This document shows positions 57,266 to 64,000 of a DNA stretch of 64,000 nt, piece after piece. The notes beneath the pieces are model-generated. The model saw only the letters and a list, made by a program, of their open reading frames with translations, was not told the DNA's origin and did not search any database. Both the position numbers and the translations under genes were made by a program. The first letter of the stretch is position 1. Each line of letters opens with the position of its first letter. Source of the stretch: Candidatus Accumulibacter meliphilus (lineage in GTDB: Bacteria; Pseudomonadota; Gammaproteobacteria; Burkholderiales; Rhodocyclaceae); assembly GCA_003332265.1 (NCBI GenBank), contig QPGA01000001.1:293719-357718 (forward strand), given 5' to 3'.

Positions 57266-58573
57266 TCAGGCGCGGCTTTCGAGCAGCATGCCGCGGGCAG
57301 CGGCCAGGCCGCTGCGCACCGCTGCTTCGAGCGTCGCCGGATAGTCGGCGCAGACATAGTCGCCGGCCAGCCACAAACCGCTGCGTGCGGTGCGTGTGGC
57401 TGGGCGATGCAGGCCGGGGCGGCACGAGAAGGTCGCGCGCTGTTCGCGGATCACCTGTTGCCATTCGATCGCCGGTAGGCGGGTGCACAGCGCTGCCGAG
57501 AGTTCGCTGTCGAGCTGCGCAACCAGCGTTGGCTTGTCGAGTTTCTCCCAGGCGCCATGGCCACTGAGCACGAAGGCGATCACCCCTGGCGTGCCGCATA
57601 GCATGCCGCGATCGAAAACCCACTGCCCGATCTGGCCGCTGTTCTGCGCTGTCAGGCCGAGCATCGGGAAAGGCAGGCGCAGCTGCGGAGGATAGCCGCA
57701 GTAGACGGTGGCGATCGGCTCGAAGCGATAGCCGGCCAGCAGCCGTGCGCTCTCGGCCGTCGCCGGCTGGCCGGCGAGCAAGGGCGCCGCGTGCTGCGGA
57801 CCGACGGCGACGACTACGCAATCGAAGCGCTCGCCAGCGAGCTCGAAATGGTGGTCAATGCTCGCAATGCTCTCGATACGCGTCGCCAGGCGGATTTTCC
57901 CGCCGTGCGCAACGATGCAGCGGGCGGCAGCGGCCGGGAATACCTGCTCGAGGTCGGTTGCCGGCAGCAGCAGGTCGGTGGCCGCGCGGCCTCCGCCGAG
58001 GGTGTCGCGCAGCGTATTGACGAAAATCTGCGCCGATGCCTGCTCCGGCGCGGTGTTCAGCGCGGCCAGGCAAAGCGCCTCCCACAGATACCTGCGCAGC
58101 GGGCCGTGCTGGTGATGGCGATCGAGCAGTGCGCTGACCGTGCAGTCGGCGTCCAGGCGGTAGCGCACGCCCTGCAGAAAACGCATGAAGCGTACCGCGC
58201 CGATTTTCTCGGCGAAGCCGACGCCGCGCGCGCCGAGCAGGCCTGCCGCGAGGTGCCAGGGGGCTGGCAGCCGCGGCAAGCGCATCCGGAAGTGGCTGTC
58301 CCTGCCAGCCGGGAAATTCAGTTCGAGTGGCAGGCGCTTGAGCAGTCGCTCGGGGTCCGCGCCGACCTCCTTCATCAGGCCTAGCGTTTCCCGATACGCG
58401 CCGATCAGAAGATGTTGGCCGTTGTCCAGACGCTGGCCGTGCGTCTCGACGCTGCGTGCCCGGCCACCGAGTTGTCTGGCGGCCTCGAAGAGCGTTACCT
58501 GCGCCCCTGACCGGGCCAGTTCGACGGCGGCGGCGAGACCTGCCCAACCACCGCCGACGATCGCCGCTCTCAT
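57266..58573 (-). CDS. hpnE: Squalene synthesis FAD-dependent desaturase HpnE
   Basis: 435 residues from ATG 58573. MRAAIVGGGWAGLAAAVELARSGAQVTLFEAARQLGGRARS is the FAD Rossmann signature; the C-terminal GLWLAGDYVCADYPATLEAAVRSGLAAARGML closes it. The family is amine oxidase/phytoene desaturase-like. HpnE reduces hydroxysqualene to squalene in the HpnC-HpnD-HpnE route. It overlaps hpnD by ATGA. The frame is open further upstream but only antisense to hpnD. Confidence 0.92.
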   Translation of the reverse strand: MRAAIVGGGWAGLAAAVELARSGAQVTLFEAARQLGGRARSVETHGQRLDNGQHLLIGAYRETLGLMKEVGADPERLLKRLPLELNFPAGRDSHFRMRLPRLPAPWHLAAGLLGARGVGFAEKIGAVRFMRFLQGVRYRLDADCTVSALLDRHHQHGPLRRYLWEALCLAALNTAPEQASAQIFVNTLRDTLGGGRAATDLLLPATDLEQVFPAAAARCIVAHGGKIRLATRIESIASIDHHFELAGERFDCVVVAVGPQHAAPLLAGQPATAESARLLAGYRFEPIATVYCGYPPQLRLPFPMLGLTAQNSGQIGQWVFDRGMLCGTPGVIAFVLSGHGAWEKLDKPTLVAQLDSELSAALCTRLPAIEWQQVIREQRATFSCRPGLHRPATRTARSGLWLAGDYVCADYPATLEAAVRSGLAAARGMLLESRA

Positions 58574-59403
58574 CCCCGCACCCAGGTCCGCCAGGCGATC
58601 CACAGCTTGCGTATCGGGGTCAGCGAAGTGCGCTGGCTGAGGACTTGATAGCCGTCGCGCCTGATCTCGTCGAGCAGGGTACGGTAGATCGCCGCCATCA
58701 CCAGGCCGGGGCGTTGCGTGCGGCGATCGCTGGCCGGCAGGGCGTCGATGGCTTGCGCGTAGTAGCTCTCGGCACGCTCGACCTGGAAGGCCATCAAGCG
58801 CTGGAAATTGTCGCTGTGGCGCGCGTTGAGGATGTCGGCGGCGGTCACTTCGAAGCGCTGCAACTCGTCGATCGGCAGGTAGATGCGTCCCATGCGCGCG
58901 TCTTCGCCAACGTCGCGAATGATGTTGGTGAGCTGGAAAGCGAGGCCGAGATCGTGCGCGTACTTCTGCGTCTTGCGGTCCCGGTAGCCGAAGATTTCGG
59001 CCGCCAGCAGGCCGACGACGCTGGCGACGCGGTAGCAATAAAGCGACAGCGCCTTGAAGTCGAGGTAGCGCGATTGCTGCAGATCCATCTCCATGCCGTC
59101 GATGATTTCCTGCAGTTGCTCTTCCGGAAGATTGAATTCGGCACAGGCTGCCTGCAGCGCCTGGGTTGCCGGATGCTGTGGTTTGCCGCCGTAGACGCTG
59201 CTCAACTCCTGCCGCCACCAGGCCAGTTTGGTGGCCGCGATCTGCGCGTCCTGGCACTCGTCGACGACATCGTCGACTTCGCGGCAGAAGGCATAGAGCG
59301 CGGTAATCGCGCGGCGCTGGTTCGGCGGCAGGAAGAGAAAACTGTAGTAGAAGCTGGAACCGCTGCGGGCGGCTTTCTCTTGGCAGTATTCGTCGGGGGT
59401 CAT
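58570..59403 (-). CDS. hpnD: Presqualene diphosphate synthase HpnD
   Basis: 277 residues from ATG 59403 (MTPDEYCQEKAARSGSSFYYS). Head-to-head prenyl synthase joining two farnesyl diphosphates. The first Asp-rich motif is CREVDDVVDE, the second DVGEDARMGRIYLP, with SSFYYSF and LTNIIRD around them. It overlaps hpnE by four bases and follows hpnC by 61 bases. Confidence 0.93.
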   Translation of the reverse strand: MTPDEYCQEKAARSGSSFYYSFLFLPPNQRRAITALYAFCREVDDVVDECQDAQIAATKLAWWRQELSSVYGGKPQHPATQALQAACAEFNLPEEQLQEIIDGMEMDLQQSRYLDFKALSLYCYRVASVVGLLAAEIFGYRDRKTQKYAHDLGLAFQLTNIIRDVGEDARMGRIYLPIDELQRFEVTAADILNARHSDNFQRLMAFQVERAESYYAQAIDALPASDRRTQRPGLVMAAIYRTLLDEIRRDGYQVLSQRTSLTPIRKLWIAWRTWVRG

Positions 59404-59464
59404 TCGCAATCTCTGGAGGTGCACAGGGTCGCAATTCTCACATGACTTGCCCGGCTTGTAGCAC

Positions 59465-60274
59465 TTACATGACCAGTGCGCGGCTGGCGATGAACAGGTA
59501 ATCGCTCGCACCCAGCTGTGGACGCTGCTGGCAAACGTCGCCGTGGGTCTGCTCTATCCTTTCCAGGATGCGCAGGCCGCCTTGCACGGTCAAGCGTATT
59601 TCCCAGCCCATGCGCCCCGGCAACTGGCGGACCAGCGCTGCGCCGGCGTTCATCAAGTCGCGTGTGCGCGCAATCTCGAAGGCGAGCAGCGCTGTCCATT
59701 CGGCGCTGCAGCGTCCGGCGGCGATCTGCGTTTCGCCGACGCCGAAGCGTTCGAGGTCGCTCTGCGGCAGGTAGACGCGGCCCTTCTGCCAGTCGATTGC
59801 CACGTCCTGCCAGAAATTGATCAACTGCAGCGCCGTGCAGATACAGTCCGAGCGGTGCAGATTCTCTTCGCTGGCGCGCCCGACGAGATGCACCAGCAGG
59901 CGGCCGACGGGATTCGCCGAGCGCCGACAGTAGTCGAGCAGCTGCGCGTAATCGGCGTAGCGCTTGGTGACCACATCCTGCGCAAAAGCATCCAGCAGGT
60001 CGCGAAACAAGGGCGTCGGCAGCTGCCATTCGGCGATGACCTCGGCCAGTTCGTTGAACGCTGGCCGGAGAGGTGCTGCGCCGCGTTCGATGCGTCCGAT
60101 TTCTTCGCCATAGTCGGCGAGCGCTTGCAAACGTGCCGCGTCACTGGCGTCGCCTTCGTCGGCAATGTCGTCGGCGCCGCGCGCAAAACGATAGATGGCC
60201 TCTATCGGTCGACGCAGGCGCCGCGGCAGCAGCAGCGAAGCGACGGGGAAGTTTTCGTAGTGATCGACGGGCAT
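59465..60274 (-). CDS. hpnC: Hydroxysqualene synthase HpnC
   Basis: 269 residues. Squalene/phytoene-synthase fold: RFARGADDIADEGD is the first Asp-rich motif, and LQLINFWQDVAIDWQKGRVYLP the second region, which deviates from the DxxED of HpnD as is usual for HpnC (it acts on presqualene diphosphate to give hydroxysqualene). It opens MPVDHYENFPVASLLLPRRLR. First gene of the hpnC-hpnD-hpnE set. No squalene-hopene cyclase gene is in the window. Confidence 0.93.
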   Translation of the reverse strand: MPVDHYENFPVASLLLPRRLRRPIEAIYRFARGADDIADEGDASDAARLQALADYGEEIGRIERGAAPLRPAFNELAEVIAEWQLPTPLFRDLLDAFAQDVVTKRYADYAQLLDYCRRSANPVGRLLVHLVGRASEENLHRSDCICTALQLINFWQDVAIDWQKGRVYLPQSDLERFGVGETQIAAGRCSAEWTALLAFEIARTRDLMNAGAALVRQLPGRMGWEIRLTVQGGLRILERIEQTHGDVCQQRPQLGASDYLFIASRALVM

Positions 60275-60573
60275 CGGTAGCGGCTGGGCGTGGCTGGTTG
60301 CGGTGAAGCGCTCAGCTTGAAGGGATCCTCTCAGGCAACGCGCAGGGAGTCAGGCGGTGGCTTTCTCGCCGGAACTTCGGCTCGGGAAGGCAGTATAAAT
60401 CGGCTCGGGAAAGGAATCGTGGGAATTGTGGGGAGCGTGGAAAGTGCCTGTTGTGCGGGGCAGCCCCCGGCACACGGGACGGGCCGACCGGCGGCGATTC
60501 CTGCTTTCACCGCCGGGCATTTTCCGCTACTGTGCTCAGCTCGCAAAACCCACCCCAGCAAGGAGTTACAAAC

Positions 60574-60945
60574 GTGATCGGATACGTAACCATCGGTGTA
60601 AGAGACATGGACAAGGCCAAGGCGTTTTACAGCGAACTGCTCGCTGACCTGGGCGCCAAGGTGTTGATGGACATGGGTCGCATCGCCTTTCTCGGCAGCA
60701 GTATGGACGCCCCGATGCTCAGCATCTGCGTCCCCTACGATAAAAACGACCCCAGCCCCGGCAACGGCAACATGGTCGCCATCAATCCCGGCTCCAAGGA
60801 AAAAGTCGATGAGCTGTACCGCAAGGCAATCGCTCTGGGTGCCAGTTCCGAAGGCGAGCCTGGTCAGCGTGTTCCCGATGTGTTCTACGGCGCCTATATC
60901 CGCGATGCGGACGGCAACAAGATCGCTTTCTTCCAGTTCGGCTAA
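60574..60945 (+). CDS. VOC (glyoxalase/bleomycin-resistance) family protein
   Basis: 123 residues from GTG 60574, preceded by AAGGAG eight bases upstream. Two beta-alpha-beta-beta-beta repeats are evident: VTIGVRDMDKAKAFYSELLADLGAKVLMDMGRIAF and the C-terminal GQRVPDVFYGAYIRDADGNKIAFFQFG, the standard YFxDPDGN/E-type ending. Possible glyoxalase, dioxygenase or binding protein; the metal residues cannot be fixed. Its stop codon TAA lies inside the first bases of repeat copy E. Confidence 0.85.
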   Translation: MIGYVTIGVRDMDKAKAFYSELLADLGAKVLMDMGRIAFLGSSMDAPMLSICVPYDKNDPSPGNGNMVAINPGSKEKVDELYRKAIALGASSEGEPGQRVPDVFYGAYIRDADGNKIAFFQFG

Positions 60946-61068
60946 CGGTCATGACATGTCGAGATACCCCGAATCATGAAAGTCATGACCGTTTCCCTCT
61001 TCCACCGGCCCTTCTCCCGCGAGGGGAGAAGGGCGCTTCGTGAGTCGCATACGCGACTTTCACATTAA
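60944..61068 (+). repeat. Dispersed three-hairpin element, copy E
   Basis: 125 bases starting AACGGTCATGAC and ending CACATTAA. Its first bases complete the TAA stop of the VOC gene. All three predicted hairpins are intact, including the perfect GTCATGACCGTT second arm. Confidence 0.9.
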
Positions 61069-61391
61069 GGCTGATAGCAGGCCTGGGAACACCAGGTCTG
61101 CTCGATTGCTTCACGTCAAACGGCTGCTTGTTCGGATTCCGTGCGTCGAGTTTGGGTCGTTTGTTGCCCTACGCCAACAAGAACTCAAGGGCAGGAGATG
61201 CGCGGATGGCTTACCGTCACCAGGTCGCCGACCACTCTTCGCGATTTTGGCGGTCGCTACCGGCCGACTCCGGCCTGCCATCGCCGAATGCTGGTCATGG
61301 GCAGCTTTCGACAAATCCTGGCGACGGCAAACGACCCAGAGCGGAAGTCGCCCGATTTAGAAAGCTGACGTTCAACGTCTGAAAGGAAAAG
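61069..61391. other. Intergenic region with a hairpin and a long-spaced inverted repeat
   Basis: No coding sequence is apparent. AGCAGGCCTGG / CCAGGTCTGCT (61076-61102) forms an 11-base hairpin with one G-T. Further in, GGGTCGTTTG (61154-61163) and CAAACGACCC (61328-61337) are perfect inverted copies 164 bases apart, bounding a segment that resembles intergenic repeats common in proteobacteria. Confidence 0.5.
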
Positions 61392-62303
61392 TTAAACGTC
61401 ATCATTAGACCACAAACGTTTCAGCAGAGCGTTGTGCTGTCCAAGATTGAGCCTCGGAAATAATTGCTGGATCGGTGTAGTACTGAAAGTCATAACTCCG
61501 CCTCGCCATCCTAGATCGGTAATCTGCATCCCGCACCAGAGCGCGGCAAGATACTTGTCCCGAGTACAGAAGGCAGCGCTCGGACCACCTAGCGAATTGA
61601 CAGCCACCAGTGTCTCCAATGCTCGGAGGTCAGCAATAGCGTTGTGCGCCTGCTCTTCGGAATAGATTCGGCTTGGTTTGATGACGCCTCTTCCAATACG
61701 CGGTTCAGTGCCGTCACGAGGTTCGTAAAGGCACGAAAGGGCTGTAATCAAAGGGAAAGATCGTAAGGGCAAACCAGATGAGACTGCAAGTTCGCATATT
61801 TTCTGTTCGACTCGAGGTAGGACGTTATCTCGATGACGTTCCGCAATCATCGGCGCGACGCATGCAAGGAAGCGGACCTCCGCCTCGTATCGAAGAGTGA
61901 AGCCCTTCACGATTTCATAAGCGGCACGGTAGTGCTTCTCTTCGTAGTCGATGATTCGAGCTTTGGGTAGGCTTTTTTGCAATACCGCCCGTGCTTCCAC
62001 AAAGGCCGAGCAGAACTCTTCGTATGAGGGTGAGGACCGGGTCTTCCCCTCAATTGCGCACAGGAGCGGGTTGACGAAGAAGCTTTGCGAATTCAGAAAC
62101 TCAAGCCACCACTCGTTTGCTTCAATATCACCTCTGACTTCACCCCGATCAATCGCCGTCAACATACCAGTGACGTTGCGGTCCACTAACAGCATCGGTG
62201 CAGAGCAAAATGCCAACGGCAGCCAGCCACCCATCTGGAGCGCATATGCGGTGACTCGGTGGTGGAACGTAATATCGAACTTTACGGATAGCGTGTCGAC
62301 CAT
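61392..62303 (-). CDS. Unknown protein with PIN-like features
   Basis: 303 residues; no family is recognised with certainty. Pattern reading suggests a PIN-like nuclease: LLVDRN near residue 41 as the first acidic residue, an acidic E85 after the second strand (CAIEGK), then a helical middle, D225 in NAIADLRAL and D249 in CTRDKYLAAL, which could be the remaining metal ligands. Base composition is more AT-rich than the bulk of the window. It follows a 200-base gap with a repeat-like motif and shares strand and order with the 313-residue gene upstream, so they may be one transcript. Function inferred only. Confidence 0.6.
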   Translation of the reverse strand: MVDTLSVKFDITFHHRVTAYALQMGGWLPLAFCSAPMLLVDRNVTGMLTAIDRGEVRGDIEANEWWLEFLNSQSFFVNPLLCAIEGKTRSSPSYEEFCSAFVEARAVLQKSLPKARIIDYEEKHYRAAYEIVKGFTLRYEAEVRFLACVAPMIAERHRDNVLPRVEQKICELAVSSGLPLRSFPLITALSCLYEPRDGTEPRIGRGVIKPSRIYSEEQAHNAIADLRALETLVAVNSLGGPSAAFCTRDKYLAALWCGMQITDLGWRGGVMTFSTTPIQQLFPRLNLGQHNALLKRLWSNDDV

Positions 62304-62390
62304 GGCAAATGACTTCTAACGCCAAGCGCAGCAGCCCGAGCACTTCTTGGGCTTCTTGGAGTAAAGTCTTTCCCCGTGCCTTGGGCAAGA

Positions 62391-62406
62391 GTCAAGACCT
62401 GACCCC
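62391..62406. repeat. REP-like motif GTCAAGACCTGACCCC
   Basis: This 16-base motif, whose reverse reads GGGGTCAGGTCTTGAC, resembles a REP/RAYT-associated sequence I remember from many proteobacterial genomes. Only one copy is seen here. Low confidence. Confidence 0.3.
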
Positions 62407-62505
62407 TTCAGCGTGACCCCGTCAGCGGAGGTCTGTTGCTTCCACGGCCTCAACGTCAAGTCGAGCGCGTGGCCCGTGCGGAATGAAGTCCGGTCTAACT
62501 GAAGG

Positions 62506-63447
62506 TTAGATTGCCGTGGAAGGCCCCGAAACTGCATAAATAAAATCATGGAGCTGAACACAGAGATCGTCAGGGTTTTCCCATACGATATGATTATATT
62601 GGCGAGTATCAAAGTGGACATTTTGGAGGTCATCTTTTCGTACACACCAGTAGACGGGAATTCCCAGCCCGATTGCGTAACCGGCCTCGAAGTAAACCCC
62701 AGGACGCTGAAGCGTAACGTCGGCGACGACGAGGTGAGAGCGCTTTATTTCAGCCATGATTTGCACGTCGATGCGATCTAGCGATGGTTGTGCATCCGTT
62801 CGAAATGGCCTGTAGCCCGATCGAATAATCGCAGGTTCGATGCCTTTTCGCCAAGCAGACCTAAGTGTAGTGTCGAATGACATCGCGACAAAGGCTTGCG
62901 TGCTAATTGAACGCGGCCGATTGACCTCGTCCAAATGACTCCAACCAGCCGCGGTCAGCATGTATTCTGGCGGGCCTTGACCGGCTGCTGCCTTTAGTTG
63001 ATCGCCTGCCTGTATCAAAGACCTTGCCATCAAGGTGCGTAGGTGGAAGTCTAGTTCATTTGCGTTCTCACCCCAAATTAGTGGAAAGTCCAAGTTTGAG
63101 TCAAATGACACGCTAGAACCGGGATATTTACTCCGCCGGCCAAAAATTTCTAATAATATCGCCTGCTTGTCAATTACTGACAGAGTGGGGAAGCAATCGA
63201 TAATATTTTTAATAGTGGCTGTGGATATCTCCGGAATTTTGGCGCCTTGCTCGTTACGATTACGAATCCAGGCACTCAATTTCGTCGCCAGCTGACGCTC
63301 GTCCAAGGTGCGTGCCACTGTCTGCGTAATTGTGAACTTGCCGCAACGAGGGCACGTCAAGTTTAAACGCTCACCATGGTCTGAAGTCCCAACGCGCAGG
63401 GGGCCGAATGCACAAATCGGGCAAAGGTTTTCGGTCTCAGTCGTCAT
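62506..63447 (-). CDS. Zinc-ribbon protein with nucleoside 2-deoxyribosyltransferase/TIR-like domain
   Basis: 313 residues. The N-terminus is a zinc ribbon with Cys pairs CPIC (9,12) and CPRC (32,35). A helical middle (about 45-180) follows. The C-terminal about 125 residues match the nucleoside 2-deoxyribosyltransferase/TIR-like fold: QAFVAMSFD (184-192), VVADVT with D243, and VYFEAGYAIGLG with E254 at the place of the catalytic nucleophile Glu. In defence systems such domains can hydrolyse NAD or nucleotides. The gene is AT-richer than its surroundings and next to a group II intron. Domain call moderate; biological role inference. Confidence 0.7.
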   Translation of the reverse strand: MTTETENLCPICAFGPLRVGTSDHGERLNLTCPRCGKFTITQTVARTLDERQLATKLSAWIRNRNEQGAKIPEISTATIKNIIDCFPTLSVIDKQAILLEIFGRRSKYPGSSVSFDSNLDFPLIWGENANELDFHLRTLMARSLIQAGDQLKAAAGQGPPEYMLTAAGWSHLDEVNRPRSISTQAFVAMSFDTTLRSAWRKGIEPAIIRSGYRPFRTDAQPSLDRIDVQIMAEIKRSHLVVADVTLQRPGVYFEAGYAIGLGIPVYWCVRKDDLQNVHFDTRQYNHIVWENPDDLCVQLHDFIYAVSGPSTAI

Positions 63448-63530
63448 CGCAAGTCCTTAGAAATCTAATGATTAGTGTTGAGCGACGCACTGAAAGTGCC
63501 CCCCGCAGCAGACATTATGCCGGATGTTTT

Positions 63531-64000
63531 GTGCGCCGTGCCAATGCGCTGTCTTTCAGCGGGTGCGAATCCCGCCCGGCAACTTTCGCTCCGGCCGGTA
63601 GCAACTGGAGCAGTCGTGGAGGTAACGAAGCGGCTGAAGCCTCTGGTGTAGAGGGTTCTTTAAGGAACTTGGCGAACACGCAGGCCGTAATTTGATTGAA
63701 CACTGAGCAGGCCTCGAAAAGGGTGATGCGGAAGCCGACCCGGCGAAACTACGGGGAAGGCCGTTGTCACAGGTGAATGCGAGCGAAACGCAGCCTGGGG
63801 TTCCGCCGGGGTAATGGTGACGGCATGTGTGGAAGAGGGAGACAGACGCAACACGGGAAGCCCCATCACGTGGTCAAGCGCAAGACCAACCGGACGCCCG
63901 CGAGGGACAGGCCGGGCGAGGTGGGGTGGCGGAGAGGCCCGTAGTACCGTTGAAGTCGGGTAATGCCGATGGAGGAAAGGGGCCTCAGTTCAAGACCAAC
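63531..64000 (+). mobile_element. 5' part of a group II intron (continues past window)
   Basis: GTGCGCC at 63531 is a standard bacterial group II 5' splice site. Downstream segments read like ribozyme domain I-III sequence, e.g. GAAGCCTCTGGTGTAGAGG, GGTGAATGCGAGCGAAACGCAG and CCCGTAGTACCGTTGAAG, similar in type and spacing to known introns such as Ll.LtrB. The intron-encoded protein starts near 63827. The 3' end, domain V and VI are outside the window. Exact 5' boundary is estimated. Confidence 0.8.
63827..64000 (+). CDS. ltrA: Group II intron reverse transcriptase/maturase, N-terminal fragment
   Basis: 58 codons from GTG 63827, open to the window edge. The peptide GQAGRGGVAERPVVPLKSGN followed by ADGGKGPQFKTN is the typical N-terminal leader of LtrA-like proteins in such introns; the reverse-transcriptase core would follow beyond the window. 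It is read inside the ribozyme RNA (domain IV). The start codon is uncertain because the leader is poorly conserved. Confidence 0.6.
   Translation, partial: MWKRETDATREAPSRGQAQDQPDAREGQAGRGGVAERPVVPLKSGNADGGKGPQFKTN

Noticed and set aside
63660-63869. Minus-strand 69-codon frame in the intron
   Set aside because: Lies inside ribozyme sequence, antisense to the intron-encoded protein start.

Overview
The window reads as a high-GC betaproteobacterial chromosome segment, probably Rhodocyclales and possibly close to Candidatus Accumulibacter. That placement is inference from gene order (tolC-rhodanese-pcm; trpE/G/D/C; glyA-nrdR-ribD; secB-gpsA), a DUF3460 gene, HpnC/D/E squalene genes and what looks like the start of methylmalonyl-CoA mutase at the left edge. 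No rRNA, tRNA or CRISPR array was seen.

Layout. 1-2.6 kb: start of a putative mutase gene, a GntR regulator, a crotonase-family enzyme and a TauE/SafE permease. 2.7-8.7 kb: nucleotide-sugar and LPS core genes (rfbD, rfbB, GDP-mannose synthesis, waaC, waaA). 8.6-11.6 kb: TolC-type outer-membrane protein, rhodanese, pcm-like methyltransferase, rpsT. 11.7-14.5 kb: two tandem porin genes, the second broken by an in-frame amber codon. 14.8-15.4 kb: a MazEF-like toxin-antitoxin pair with a palindromic operator. 15.4-21.7 kb: trpC, an inserted Uma2-type nuclease gene, trpD, trpG, trpE, gph, rpe. 21.8-26.3 kb: apaG, argJ, secA. 26.7-32.9 kb: CBS protein, CDF cation exporter, glyA-nrdR-ribD, moeB, a small unknown gene. 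33-36 kb: CtpA protease and EnvC-like factor. 36.2-39.8 kb: a BigR/SqrR-like ArsR regulator, membrane-anchored rhodanese, glutaredoxin, secB, an SH3 protein, gpsA. 40-41.2 kb: an Old Yellow Enzyme. 41.4-49.9 kb: a surface-glycan block (O-antigen-ligase-like protein, three glycosyltransferases, a hexapeptide acetyltransferase, Mig-14-like and PIG-L-like proteins). 49.9-60.9 kb: DUF3460, a Pat-like acyl-CoA synthetase/acetyltransferase, OsmC, methyltransferase, mnmH, tesA/ybbA, hpnE-hpnD-hpnC and a VOC protein. 61-64 kb: an AT-richer accessory tail with a PIN-like unknown, a zinc-ribbon/deoxyribosyltransferase-like protein, and the 5' part of a group II intron that runs off the window.

The most unusual features are (1) a dispersed 120-125 bp element with three predicted hairpins, present in five near-complete and at least two partial copies, all at gene ends and in two cases supplying the stop codon; and (2) the accessory two-gene module at 61.4-63.4 kb, which could be an undescribed defence or stress system. 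Function there is inference only.

The core metabolism is ordinary: tryptophan, arginine and riboflavin synthesis, one-carbon metabolism, protein export, envelope assembly and squalene (hopanoid precursor) synthesis. Many neighbouring genes overlap by ATGA or TGATG, indicating translationally coupled operons.
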